A stretch of DNA of 38,283 nucleotides from CAYGKP01 sp964350605 (lineage in GTDB: Bacteria; Bacteroidota; Bacteroidia; Cytophagales; JAAEPT01). The stretch spans positions 1-38,283 of the forward strand of contig CAYGKP010000002.1 of assembly GCA_964350605.1 (NCBI GenBank), written 5' to 3'. The position numbers and the translations under genes were made by a program. The stretch's first letter is position 1. Each line of letters opens with the position of its first letter. The notes under the pieces are model-generated. The model was given only the letters and a program-made list of their open reading frames with translations, was not told the origin of the DNA and searched no databases. This document shows positions 29,001-36,674 of the stretch, in pieces.

Positions 29001-29474
29001 CAGATGACCTACAACCGTTGCATCGGTACCCGTTACTGCGCGAACAACTGCCCCTACAAAGTGCGCCGCTTCAACTGGTTCAGCTACCCTGGCAACCAGA
29101 ACGAAGACCGCGAGTTCGGCACCGTCAACTACGCGATGAGCCACCCGCTCACTCGCATGGTGCTCAACCCGGACGTAACGGTCCGTGCCCGTGGGGTGAT
29201 GGAGAAATGCTCGATGTGCGTACAGCGCATTCAGTACGGCAAACTTCAAGCGAAAATCGACGGTCGTCGTCCGAAGGATGGCGAAATCAAGACCGCGTGC
29301 CAGAGCGCCTGCCCAACTTCGGCCATCCTCTTCGGAGACATGAACGACAAGGAGTCGGCCATCAGCAAGGCTCTTGCCGAAGAGCAAGAGAAACGCGCGT
29401 ACCACGTCCTCGAAGAGATCAACGTGGCACCGAACGTGAACTACCTCACCAAGATCCGCAACCTAGACGCATAA
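26091..29474 (+). CDS. actB: Alternative complex III subunit ActB, molybdopterin-like/Fe-S protein
   Basis: 1127 residues from ATG 26091 (MDSKRYWKGLDEL, the usual ActB opening). GTG 26079 with GGAG upstream is an alternative, and ATG 26046 inside actA is unlikely. Residues 45-64 are a twin-arginine-like signal (RRDFLKLMGF) ending in LAAC, a possible lipobox. The large middle part is related to molybdopterin oxidoreductases, which in this family lack the cofactor. The C-terminal ferredoxin-like part holds CxxCxxCxxxC at 848-858, CQHCNHAPCETVC at 945-957, CIGTRYCANNC at 977-987, CSMC at 1040 and CQSAC at 1070. These are the ligands for the three [4Fe-4S] clusters and one [3Fe-4S] cluster known for ActB. 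It takes electrons from quinol at ActC/ActB and passes them to ActA. It starts 23 bp after actA. Confidence 0.94.
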   Translation: MDSKRYWKGLDELMATPEFETQKDQEFPSSVREGMADEEKSGTTRRDFLKLMGFSVAAVSLAACETPVKKVIPYVNKPEDIQPGIPNYYASTVVRGGDYCSVLVKTREGRPIKIEGNPNSSVSMGGTSARVQASVLDLYDGSRLQRFKKKDGVAFMDIELAEADQQIRKALQKIKSEGGRVALVTGPVLSPNFRRLIAQFQANFPVDHVVYEAMPQSGLIEAYGGILPDHDFEKAKVVVSFDADFLGTWVNPVQFSAQYAKNRKIKEGKNAVKTMSRHYQVEANLSLTGANADYRYPVKPTVLPYYVMSLYNAVAAKTGASKVSLGGNKLGAKGQARIEKMAAELVASKGKSLVVCGWNDMYVQAFVKETNRLLGNLGKTVKPQVAVGTRQAVDKKMTAFFEKAVAGKYQGIVLGADVNPVYTHPMGDKLAAAMGKASLSVSFSDRIDESADACTYICPGLHGLESWGDAEPKTGHYSLIQPTIQPIFKGNRAVEETLLAWTGSNKSAYDFLRDTWRTRIFPASGQVSFEAFWAKSLHDGVFEPKFVLGAAPKAKDPEPISDSTNVVVPAPVMAVADTMGVADEVEMLAALPTAVPEAEKTEGDFSISLTKSAAQISTNYVPSEANELVLYEKVAIGDGAYANNPWLQELPDPISKATWDNYLTVSLSDAKSMDLKDGQIVELLVKGKTKMKVPVLVQPGQAPGSMGLAVGYGREKAGNLKLGATSYKLWEMNVQGRVAIGVNAYPLTSMIGGQRSTVTLGFDVTATPDFTKFARTQTQQTVMGRANIQEAKLSEYKKDAGAGRYHPKIATSKGKVKPGEVDLWAPQTKDTHVHYNHHWGLVIDLNSCTGCGTCTISCQAENNIPVVGKDEVLRSRDMQWMRIDRYYSSGIEEEAGEAGLLNKKTGKPLTAEKYAEKQGIGQFSYLSEMEQPAENPKVTFQPMMCQHCNHAPCETVCPVLATTHSTEGLNQMTYNRCIGTRYCANNCPYKVRRFNWFSYPGNQNEDREFGTVNYAMSHPLTRMVLNPDVTVRARGVMEKCSMCVQRIQYGKLQAKIDGRRPKDGEIKTACQSACPTSAILFGDMNDKESAISKALAEEQEKRAYHVLEEINVAPNVNYLTKIRNLDA

Positions 29475-29477
29475 GAC

Positions 29478-30839
29478 ATGGAGGTCGTTTCGACAGTACG
29501 CCCGCCACTGATCACCGGTGGAAAAACGGTTAAGGATGTAACCGATGATGTGGCACGCCATGTGGAGGCGGTGCCTTCGATGCGCTGGCTGCTGGCCTTT
29601 GGTGGCTCGGTGGCTTTGCTGGCCTTCGGTGGTTACTCGGTCTACCGTACCCTGTTCTTCGGGATCGGGGAGTGGGGCCTGAACAAAACAGTCGGTTGGG
29701 CCTGGGACATCACCAACTTCGTGTGGTGGGTCGGTATTGGTCACGCGGGTACGCTGATCTCAGCGGTCTTGCTGCTGTTCCGTCAGAAGTGGCGCATGGG
29801 CATCAACCGCGCGGCAGAGGCGATGACGATCTTCGCGGTCATCTGTGCACTTCTATTCCCTGTTATGCACATGGGCCGTCCTTGGCTCGGTGCCTATTGG
29901 GCACTTCCATTCCCCAACACCTTCGGGGAACTGTGGGTGAACTTTAACTCGCCCCTGCTCTGGGACGTATTTGCGATCTCGACCTATTTTCTGGTCTCGT
30001 TGGTCTTCTGGTACGTGGGGCTGATTCCTGACTTTGCAACCATCCGCGACCGTGCGACCCACAAGCTGGGTCGTGGGTTCTACGGCGCACTCAGCTTCGG
30101 TTGGGACGGCGCAGCTCGCACTTGGCAGCGTTACGAAGCTGTTTCGAAAGTCCTAGCGGGTGTCGCTACGCCGCTGGTACTCTCGGTACACACCATTGTA
30201 TCGTTTGACTTTGCGACCTCGGTGATTCCCGGTTGGCACACCACCATCTTCCCGCCCTACTTTGTTGCTGGTGCGATCTTCTCTGGGTTTGCCATGGTGC
30301 ACACCCTGATGCTGATCACCCGCCACATCTTCAAGCTGAAGGATTACATCACGATGGCGCACATCCAGTCGATGAACAAGGTCATCATGGCCACGGGTTC
30401 GATCGTTGGTATCGCGTACATCACCGAGTTCTTCATCGCCTGGTATTCTGGGGTAGAATACGAACGCTATGCCTTCATCAACCGCATGTCAGGTCCCTAT
30501 TGGTGGGCCTACTGGTCGATGATGACTTGCAACGTGATCAGCCCGCAACTGTTCTGGATCAAGAAGATTCGTTCTTCAATCACTGCGACCTTCATCCTCT
30601 CGATTGTGGTGAACATCGGCATGTGGTTCGAGCGCTTCGTGATCATCGTCACTTCGCTGCACCGCGATTACATCCCCTCCAGCTGGGCCATGTTCTCGCC
30701 AACGGCCATTGACATTGGGGTGTATGTCTTCACCTTCGGGTTGTTCTTTACCCTCTTCTTCCTGTTTGCCAAGTTCTTCCCTGTGGTGAACATGGCGGAG
30801 GTCAAAAGCATCGTGAAATCGTCTTCGGAGAAACGCTAG
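29478..30839 (+). CDS. actC: Alternative complex III subunit ActC, NrfD/PsrC-type membrane protein
   Basis: 453 residues, starting 3 bp after actB. After a ~35-residue N-terminal arm, multiple membrane helices follow (RWLLAFGGSVALLAFGGYSV, ITNFVWWVGIGHAGTLISAV, ICALLFPVMHMGRPWLGAYW, and more). The HAGTLISAVLLL and MHMGRPW segments are characteristic of NrfD/PsrC family quinol-binding subunits. In alternative complex III, ActC and its partner ActF are the integral-membrane subunits, and ActC holds the quinol site close to the [3Fe-4S] cluster of ActB. No heme or metal motif is expected or seen. Confidence 0.94.
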   Translation: MEVVSTVRPPLITGGKTVKDVTDDVARHVEAVPSMRWLLAFGGSVALLAFGGYSVYRTLFFGIGEWGLNKTVGWAWDITNFVWWVGIGHAGTLISAVLLLFRQKWRMGINRAAEAMTIFAVICALLFPVMHMGRPWLGAYWALPFPNTFGELWVNFNSPLLWDVFAISTYFLVSLVFWYVGLIPDFATIRDRATHKLGRGFYGALSFGWDGAARTWQRYEAVSKVLAGVATPLVLSVHTIVSFDFATSVIPGWHTTIFPPYFVAGAIFSGFAMVHTLMLITRHIFKLKDYITMAHIQSMNKVIMATGSIVGIAYITEFFIAWYSGVEYERYAFINRMSGPYWWAYWSMMTCNVISPQLFWIKKIRSSITATFILSIVVNIGMWFERFVIIVTSLHRDYIPSSWAMFSPTAIDIGVYVFTFGLFFTLFFLFAKFFPVVNMAEVKSIVKSSSEKR

Positions 30840-30840
30840 T

Positions 30841-31371
30841 ATGGAAGCCGGAAAAAACTATCTGCTTGGGGTCTTCGGTGACGAAGAAGTGCTGCTTAGC
30901 GCAGTGAAAGGTGTCCGTGGCAAAGGCGTGAAAATTCATGAGTGCTACTCGCCATTTCCTGTCCATGGGCTGGAAGACGTGTTGGGCTACAAGCGTTCGC
31001 GCTTGCCGATCGTGGCTTTCTTGTTCGCCATGGCAGGCATGTCGATTGCCCTGGCAACTCAGACTTGGATGTACACCATGGACTGGAAGATGATCGTGGG
31101 TGGCAAGCCCTACTTCCCAGTGCCTGACTTTGTGCCCATCACCTTCGAATTCGCAGTTCTGTTGACGGCGTTCGGCATGGTGGGCACCTTCTTCATCATC
31201 TCGGATTTGAAGCCGCACGCGAAGCCTCGGATCTTCGACAAGCGTTCGACCGACGACAAACACATAATGGCCATCGACCTGGACCTCAACGAGACCAGCG
31301 AGGCTGAAATCGAAGCCATCTTGAAAGAGGTTGGTGCCGAAGAGGTAAACAAGAAAGTCTTTGAGAACTAG
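30841..31371 (+). CDS. actD: Alternative complex III subunit ActD (DUF3341)
   Basis: 176 residues, starting one base after the actC stop. The N-terminal cytosolic domain has YLLGVFGDEEVLLSAVKGVR and HECYSPFPVHGLEDVLG, the DUF3341 hallmark ('y.PfPvHG...alg'). Two membrane helices follow (~55-77 and ~97-120) with the PYFPVPDFVPITFEFAVLL segment between and within them. A charged C-terminal tail (~121-176) ends the protein. ActD is a structural subunit of the complex and carries no redox centre. Size and order (actC-actD-actE) are as usual. Confidence 0.94.
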   Translation: MEAGKNYLLGVFGDEEVLLSAVKGVRGKGVKIHECYSPFPVHGLEDVLGYKRSRLPIVAFLFAMAGMSIALATQTWMYTMDWKMIVGGKPYFPVPDFVPITFEFAVLLTAFGMVGTFFIISDLKPHAKPRIFDKRSTDDKHIMAIDLDLNETSEAEIEAILKEVGAEEVNKKVFEN

Positions 31372-31375
31372 TCGG

Positions 31376-32128
31376 ATGAGCGCACAGATGACAGATCGCA
31401 GGAGAAACCGCCCGGGACTTACCGTCCTTCTGGCTGTGGCAACGATGGGGCTCCTCAGCTCGTGCTACGACTACACGCAGCGCGCCGACGAGGAGTCGAC
31501 GACCAAAAGCACGGGTGTGGAGTACGCGCCCCAGATGTATCACTCGATTCCCTACGAGCCGTTGACCCAAGTCACCGATACGATGGCTGGTTCTTCGTAC
31601 TGGAAAGGGGAGATCGAGACGCCGTTTGGCCGTCGTGGTGAGTTTTACAACACCATTCCGTACAACGAGTACGGGATGAACTTCCGCACGCCGGTTGCGG
31701 GAACGATCCCGACCGGTCGCAAGGGCTTCTACTACGACGATGTGGTGGCTCGCAGCTTGGCGCCGGATGCGTACGGCGCGGCTGATAGCTTGCTGAAAAA
31801 CCCCTTCGAGTTGAAGTACGAGTTGGCCGAGGATTCCTCGAAAGTGATGACCGCCGAAAGCGAAGCGTGGCTCGCGAAGGGCAAACTCTACTACAGCCGC
31901 TACTGCACCCATTGCCACGGCGAAAAAGGTGAGGGCAACGGTCTTGTGGGTGAAAAATTCGGTGGTGTGACCAATTACGCAGCCATTTATGGAAAAGGCG
32001 ATGGGCACATTTACCACGTCATCACGCACGGGAAAAATCGCATGATGGCGCATGCCTCGCAGGTTTCACCCGAGCAGCGTTGGTTGATTGCCAACTACGT
32101 ACAAAAGCTTTCCGCCGACCTCCAATAA
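31376..32128 (+). CDS. actE: Alternative complex III subunit ActE, mono-heme c lipoprotein
   Basis: 250 residues from ATG 31376; a TTG at 31361 overlaps actD and is less likely, and ATG 31388 would also keep the signal. A lipoprotein signal ends in LLSSC (Cys30), so the protein is anchored to the membrane. Conserved ActE landmarks are SYWKGEIETPFGRRGEFYNT (with the YNTIPYNEYGMNF continuation) and the class I cytochrome c domain with CTHCHGEKGEGNG (Cys177, Cys180, His181). The candidate distal Met is in NRMMAHASQVSPEQRW. In the known complex the ActE heme is one of the exit points for electrons to the oxidase. The start lies 4 bp after the actD stop. Confidence 0.93.
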   Translation: MSAQMTDRRRNRPGLTVLLAVATMGLLSSCYDYTQRADEESTTKSTGVEYAPQMYHSIPYEPLTQVTDTMAGSSYWKGEIETPFGRRGEFYNTIPYNEYGMNFRTPVAGTIPTGRKGFYYDDVVARSLAPDAYGAADSLLKNPFELKYELAEDSSKVMTAESEAWLAKGKLYYSRYCTHCHGEKGEGNGLVGEKFGGVTNYAAIYGKGDGHIYHVITHGKNRMMAHASQVSPEQRWLIANYVQKLSADLQ

Positions 32129-32134
32129 GCAACC

Positions 32135-33589
32135 ATGGCAGCAGGGGTACATTTCGAAAACGAACAATACGTCTTTGGCACGAGTGCCAAACGCGGGATT
32201 GTCAAATACTTGATCATTGGTGCGGTGCTGATGGCTGTGGGCATTTTTGGCTTGAGCCAAGGGTGGTTTGCCAAGAAGGACGCCCACCACGGCGAAGGGC
32301 ATGCGGCCGCTACTGAGGCAACCTTGTTGGCGGATGCCGAGCCAGTGCACGAGGCACACGGCGAAGCGCCAGCTGCCACTGAAACCCACACCGATGCGCA
32401 TGCCGCCGAAGCCGCTCATGGTGAGGAGGCTCACGCGGAAGGCCACGGAGAGGGGCACGGTTACCACTGGAGCAAGCGCGTCTTCGCGAACATCTGGCAT
32501 AACAACGTATTCTTCGTCGGCATGGCGCTGATCGCAATCTTCTTTTTCGCGGTCAACTATGTGGCATGGGCAGGTTGGCACGTGGTGCTCAACCGGGTAT
32601 TGCAAGCGATGGGCCACGCCCTGTTGCCGTTTGGCATCATCCTGGTCGCTTCCTACTTCTTGGTCAACCACGACATCTTCCACTGGACGCATGCTTCGCT
32701 ATACGACGAGGCGAGCCCCGACTACGACTACCTGATTGCGGGCAAGGCGTGGTACCTGGGAACACCTGCGGATGGGCACATCTTCTTCATCGCGCGCATG
32801 GTGTCCTACTTCGTGCTGTGGATTGGGATGTTCTACTTACTCAAGAAGCTCTCGTTGAAAGAGGACATCGAAGGTGGCGAGAAGCACTTCCGCAAGATGA
32901 TGCGCTACTCGGCGATCTTCTTGGTGATTTTCGCGGTGACCAGCTCGACTTCGGCTTGGGACTGGATCATGTCGATCGACACCCACTGGTTCTCGACCAT
33001 GTTTGGGTGGTATGTCTTCGCGAGCTGGTTTGTGACGGGCCTGGCGGCACTCACCTTGTTTGTTATCAAGCTGAAAGAGGCGGGCTACCTCAAGCACGTC
33101 AATGCGAATCATCTCCACGATTTGGGCAAGTTCCTGTTCGCCTTCTCGATTTTCTGGACTTACATCTGGTTCTCGCAGTTCATCCTGATTTGGTACGCGA
33201 ACATCCCCGAGGAATCGGTTTGGTTCGTCGAGCGCCTTTTGAACAACGGCGGGGTGTACGCGCCGATCTTTGTCATCAATCTGCTGATCAACTTCGCCTT
33301 CCCATTCTTCTTTATCATGGGTCCGGATTCGAAACGTTCGCAGACCCTATTGAAAGTTGCAGCGGTCGGACTTCTGATCGGTCACTGGCTCGACTTCTAC
33401 CTCATGGTACGCCCAGGTGTCCTGATGGACAACGGCGGTCTTGATCTCGGTTCGCTCTTTTTGGAGCTGGGCATGTTCATCGTCTACGGTTCGATTTTTG
33501 TCGCCGTCACACTCTGGGCACTGGCCAAAGCCCCTCTGTATCAAAAAAATCACCCAATGTTGCCCGAAAGTCTCAACCACCACTACTAG
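32135..33589 (+). CDS. actF: Alternative complex III subunit ActF with a histidine-rich insert
   Basis: 484 residues, starting 6 bp after actE. Membrane helix 1 (~24-41) is followed by a 61-residue His/Ala/Glu-rich stretch (51-111) with 12 His, then the ActF membrane core (VFFVGMALIAIFFFAVNYVA, LLPFGIILVASYFLVNHDIF, SSTSAWDWIMSIDTHWFSTM, FVTGLAALTLFVIKL, FWTYIWFSQFILIWYANIPE, LLIGHWLDFYLMVRPG). ActF is the second NrfD-like subunit and partner of ActC; a proton-conducting role has been proposed for such subunits in the complex. The WDWIMSIDTHWFSTM and HWLDFY segments are typical of the family. The His-rich stretch probably lies between helices 1 and 2 on one membrane face and could bind metal; I cannot tell whether it is usual for close relatives. 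Confidence 0.92.
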   Translation: MAAGVHFENEQYVFGTSAKRGIVKYLIIGAVLMAVGIFGLSQGWFAKKDAHHGEGHAAATEATLLADAEPVHEAHGEAPAATETHTDAHAAEAAHGEEAHAEGHGEGHGYHWSKRVFANIWHNNVFFVGMALIAIFFFAVNYVAWAGWHVVLNRVLQAMGHALLPFGIILVASYFLVNHDIFHWTHASLYDEASPDYDYLIAGKAWYLGTPADGHIFFIARMVSYFVLWIGMFYLLKKLSLKEDIEGGEKHFRKMMRYSAIFLVIFAVTSSTSAWDWIMSIDTHWFSTMFGWYVFASWFVTGLAALTLFVIKLKEAGYLKHVNANHLHDLGKFLFAFSIFWTYIWFSQFILIWYANIPEESVWFVERLLNNGGVYAPIFVINLLINFAFPFFFIMGPDSKRSQTLLKVAAVGLLIGHWLDFYLMVRPGVLMDNGGLDLGSLFLELGMFIVYGSIFVAVTLWALAKAPLYQKNHPMLPESLNHHY

Positions 33590-33598
33590 TCGGTGGTT
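33575..33598 (+). terminator. Weak stem-loop at the actF-ctaC junction
   Basis: AACCACC (33575-33581), 10-base loop, GGTGGTT (33592-33598), straddling the actF stop. There is no T-run after it. The junction (46 bp) is longer than the others in the operon. It may tune expression of the act and cta halves or mean nothing. Confidence 0.3.
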
Positions 33599-33635
33599 AA
33601 GAATAGCAACTGAACATCAATCGTTTCATTAAGTC

Positions 33636-34745
33636 ATGGTCAACACGCTCGTCATTGTAGCCGTCCTGCTTTTGGGGCTGACCTTTGTTCTCTTGTTCCG
33701 TGTCCAGTCGCTCATGGCTGTGCTTCGCGGAACCGACAAGGACCCCGCCGGCGGCAATGGGCTCAATAAACTGAATGCCTTCTTGTGCTTGGCGTTCATC
33801 GTAGCTGGCACGCTGGCGTTCCTTTACTATACTTACGCACTTGATTACACCTTGCCAGTCGCAAGTGAGCATGGAGTGAAGACCGATAAGTTGTTCAACA
33901 ACACCATGGTCATCATTAGTGTGGCTTGCATCCTGACAAACATCCTGCTGATGTACTTTGCCTGGCGTTACCAGCGTCGCAAAGGGCAGAAGGCCCGCTT
34001 CTTCCCGGAGAACCAACGCCTTGAGACGGCTTGGACCATTGTTCCGGCCATCGTATTGACCTTCCTGGTCGTTTCGGGTTGGAAAGTTTGGACTGGGATT
34101 ACTGATCCAGATCAAGCCTACGACGTGAAGTTGGAGGTCATGGGTAAGCAATTTGCGTGGCAGGTCCGCTACCCGGGTGCCGACCAAGAGCTTGGCGAAC
34201 ATGATTTCCGCCTTATTGGTGGGACAAATGAGTTTGGCTTGGACGTTAACAACGAAGCGTCTTGGGACGACTTCATGCCGCCAGAGATTCACTTGCCTGT
34301 TGGAAAAACCGTCTTGTTCCAGATACGTGCACGTGATGTGTTGCACAGTGTCTACGCACCGCACTTCCGTGTGAAGATGGATGCGGTGCCTGGAATGCCC
34401 ACCAAGTTCTTCTTCAAGCCGACAGTAACGACTGCCGAGATGCGCGAGCAATTGGGCAACGAAGAGTTCAACTACGAGTTGGCATGTGCGGAAATTTGTG
34501 GCCGTGGTCACAACTCCATGCGCCTGATCATTGTTGTGGAAAGCGAAGAGGAGTACAACGAGTGGTATGCGTCGCAGGATGCAGCCAGTTTTGCCAAGAT
34601 CTCCCGCAGCTTAGCCGAAGAGACTTTGGACCCCGAAAAACTCGAACGCTTCCTCAAACGCTATCCGCAGGGCGGCACGACCGAACCTGCAGCAGCACCA
34701 ACCGATACGACGGCATCGCCAGAAGTGGCGCTGCTGGTCAAGTAA
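33636..34745 (+). CDS. ctaC: Cytochrome c oxidase subunit II
   Basis: 369 residues. There are three hydrophobic segments: an extra N-terminal one (1-22), then ~48-69 and ~90-110, with a further one at ~133-150; the N-terminal extension is common in Bacteroidota. The periplasmic cupredoxin domain (160-300) carries the CuA site: His237 (VLHSVYAPHF), and CAEICGRGHNSM with Cys284, Glu286 (carbonyl), Cys288, His292 and Met295. The electron-entry aromatic segment GKQFAWQVRYPG is present. After the CuA domain there is only a ~65-residue acidic, Pro/Ala-rich tail and no CxxCH, so this is not a caa3-type fusion; electrons must come from ActE/ActA or a separate carrier. It forms the oxidase core with CtaD. 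Confidence 0.95.
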   Translation: MVNTLVIVAVLLLGLTFVLLFRVQSLMAVLRGTDKDPAGGNGLNKLNAFLCLAFIVAGTLAFLYYTYALDYTLPVASEHGVKTDKLFNNTMVIISVACILTNILLMYFAWRYQRRKGQKARFFPENQRLETAWTIVPAIVLTFLVVSGWKVWTGITDPDQAYDVKLEVMGKQFAWQVRYPGADQELGEHDFRLIGGTNEFGLDVNNEASWDDFMPPEIHLPVGKTVLFQIRARDVLHSVYAPHFRVKMDAVPGMPTKFFFKPTVTTAEMREQLGNEEFNYELACAEICGRGHNSMRLIIVVESEEEYNEWYASQDAASFAKISRSLAEETLDPEKLERFLKRYPQGGTTEPAAAPTDTTASPEVALLVK

Positions 34746-34773
34746 TTAGGCTACCACATAACGCATTCGCCTG

Positions 34774-36636
34774 ATGGCAAACGCAGCCGCAATCGACACC
34801 CACGCTGACGTCCACACCGACGATCACGGGCACGACGAGCACCACTCGCAAAGTTTCGTCGAGAAGTACATCTTCTCGATGGATCACAAGACGATCGCCA
34901 AGCAATTCCTAATCACGGGGATTTTCTGGGCGTTCATCGGTGGCTTGTTCTCAGTCATCTTCCGCCTCCAACTTGGTTTTCCCGAAGCCGATCTGGGCTT
35001 TCTAAAGCCCTTGCTGGGTGATTGGATTACTGCTGACAACAAACTCGACCAAGAGTTTTACCTCGCGTTGGTCACCATGCACGGGACCATCATGGTCTTC
35101 TTCGTGCTTACGGCCGGACTGTCGGGCACCTTCTCGAACTTCCTGATCCCGCTGCAAATCGGTGCGCGCGACATGGCCTCTGGGTTCATGAACATGCTCT
35201 CGTACTGGTTCTTCTTTGCGGCTGGTGTGGTGATGTTCTACTCACTGTTCCTGGAAACAGGGCCTGCCAGTGGGGGATGGGTCATCTATCCACCGCTCAG
35301 TGCCTTACCGGAAGCGGTCAGTGGTTCTGGAGCTGGTATGACCTATTGGCTCATCTCGATGGCCTTGTTCATTGCCTCCACATTGCTTGGGGGGATCAAC
35401 TACATCTCGACGGTCATCAACTTGCGCACGAAGGGCATGTCCTTCTCGCGGATGCCGCTAACTATCTGGGCCTTCTTCATCACGGCGATTCTGGGCTTAC
35501 TCTCCTTTCCCGTGCTGTTCTCGGCTGCGTTGCTGCTGATCTTTGACCGACACTTTGGCACCAGCTTCTACCTCTCTGAAATCTACATCGGTGGGGAAGC
35601 CCTCCCGAACGTGGGGGGTAGCCCGCTGCTCTTCCAGCATTTGTTCTGGTTCCTTGGTCACCCGGAGGTGTACATCATCATCCTGCCTGCGCTGGGGATT
35701 ACCTCAGAGGTCATTGCGACCAACGCACGCAAGCCAATCTTTGGCTACCGCGCCATGATTGGTTCGATGCTCGGCATTGGTTTCCTCTCGTTCATCGTAT
35801 GGGCCCACCACATGTTCGTGACTGGGATGAACCCGTTCCTTGGCTCGGTCTTCATGTTTTTGACTTTGATCATTGCCGTGCCTTCGGCGGTTAAAGCCTT
35901 TAACTATATCACAACCTTGTGGAAGGGCGACATCGTCTTTACTCCGGCGATGCTCTTCTCGATTGGTCTGGTCTCGCTGTTCATCTCGGGTGGTGTGACG
36001 GGGATTGCTCTGGGTAACTCGGCGATTGACATTCAGCTCCACGATACCTACTTCGTTGTAGCTCACTTCCACTTGGTGATGGGTGCTTCGGCGTTCTTCG
36101 GCATGATGGCGGGCATTTACCACTGGTTCCCCAAGATGTTTGGCCGCATGATGGACTCACGCTTGGGCGTGCTTCACTTCTGGCTGACCTTCCTGGGTGT
36201 ATATCTGGTCTTCTTCCCAATGCACTACCTCGGGGTCGCAGGCTTCCCCCGTCGCTACTACTCGTTCACGAACTTTGATACGTTCAACATCCTGGCGGAT
36301 GTGAACACATTCATCTCGATCGCTGCGATCCTGACCTTCTCGGCCCAGATCATCTTTGCCTTTAACTTCTTCTACAGCATCTTTAAAGGTCGCAAGGCCC
36401 CAGAGAACCCTTGGCGTGCAACTACCCTTGAGTGGACCACCCCACGTTTGCCGGGACACGGCAACTGGCCGGGTGCCATCCCTGAGGTACACCGCTGGCC
36501 CTACGACTTCAGTAAGCCAGGTGCGAAGGATGACTTCATCATGCAACACATTCCTTTGGAGGACACCCCTGAGTCGAACCTGCCGCACGAGCAGGAATTG
36601 GTTGAGGCCCGAAAACGGGAGTTGTCTCAAGCCTAA
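34774..36636 (+). CDS. ctaD: Cytochrome c oxidase subunit I, A1-type heme-copper oxidase
   Basis: 620 residues. His103 (TMHGTIM) and His433 are the low-spin heme ligands, and His431 is the heme a3 ligand (VVAHFHLVMG). CuB ligands are His296, His345 and His346 (AHHMFV). The cross-linked Tyr300 and the D-channel Glu298 are in GHPEVYIIILP, so this is an A1 enzyme. NFLIPLQIGARDMA and LHDTYFVVAHFH are family signatures. A His/Asp-rich extension (residues 10-24 with six His) precedes the first helix. The last ~80 residues (TTPRLPGHGNWPGAIPEVHR) are the normal C-terminal arm. The enzyme reduces oxygen to water and pumps protons. No subunit III gene lies directly after it within the window. Confidence 0.96.
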   Translation: MANAAAIDTHADVHTDDHGHDEHHSQSFVEKYIFSMDHKTIAKQFLITGIFWAFIGGLFSVIFRLQLGFPEADLGFLKPLLGDWITADNKLDQEFYLALVTMHGTIMVFFVLTAGLSGTFSNFLIPLQIGARDMASGFMNMLSYWFFFAAGVVMFYSLFLETGPASGGWVIYPPLSALPEAVSGSGAGMTYWLISMALFIASTLLGGINYISTVINLRTKGMSFSRMPLTIWAFFITAILGLLSFPVLFSAALLLIFDRHFGTSFYLSEIYIGGEALPNVGGSPLLFQHLFWFLGHPEVYIIILPALGITSEVIATNARKPIFGYRAMIGSMLGIGFLSFIVWAHHMFVTGMNPFLGSVFMFLTLIIAVPSAVKAFNYITTLWKGDIVFTPAMLFSIGLVSLFISGGVTGIALGNSAIDIQLHDTYFVVAHFHLVMGASAFFGMMAGIYHWFPKMFGRMMDSRLGVLHFWLTFLGVYLVFFPMHYLGVAGFPRRYYSFTNFDTFNILADVNTFISIAAILTFSAQIIFAFNFFYSIFKGRKAPENPWRATTLEWTTPRLPGHGNWPGAIPEVHRWPYDFSKPGAKDDFIMQHIPLEDTPESNLPHEQELVEARKRELSQA

Positions 36637-36644
36637 CACACTCA

Positions 36645-36668
36645 CGAACCCCGCTCCAGCGGGGTTCG
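36645..36668 (+). terminator. Strong G+C-rich hairpin between ctaD and ctaA
   Basis: CGAACCCCGC, loop TCCA, GCGGGGTTCG: a perfect 10-bp stem. It starts 8 bp after the ctaD stop and ends 6 bp before the ctaA start. There is no T-run, so complete termination is doubtful. It could reduce read-through into the heme A genes, protect the upstream mRNA 3' end, or hide the ctaA start. Confidence 0.5.
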
Positions 36669-36674
36669 CTGTTC

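Noticed and set aside
33636..34745. caa3-type subunit II with fused cytochrome c
   Set aside because: No CxxCH follows the CuA domain; only a short acidic tail.
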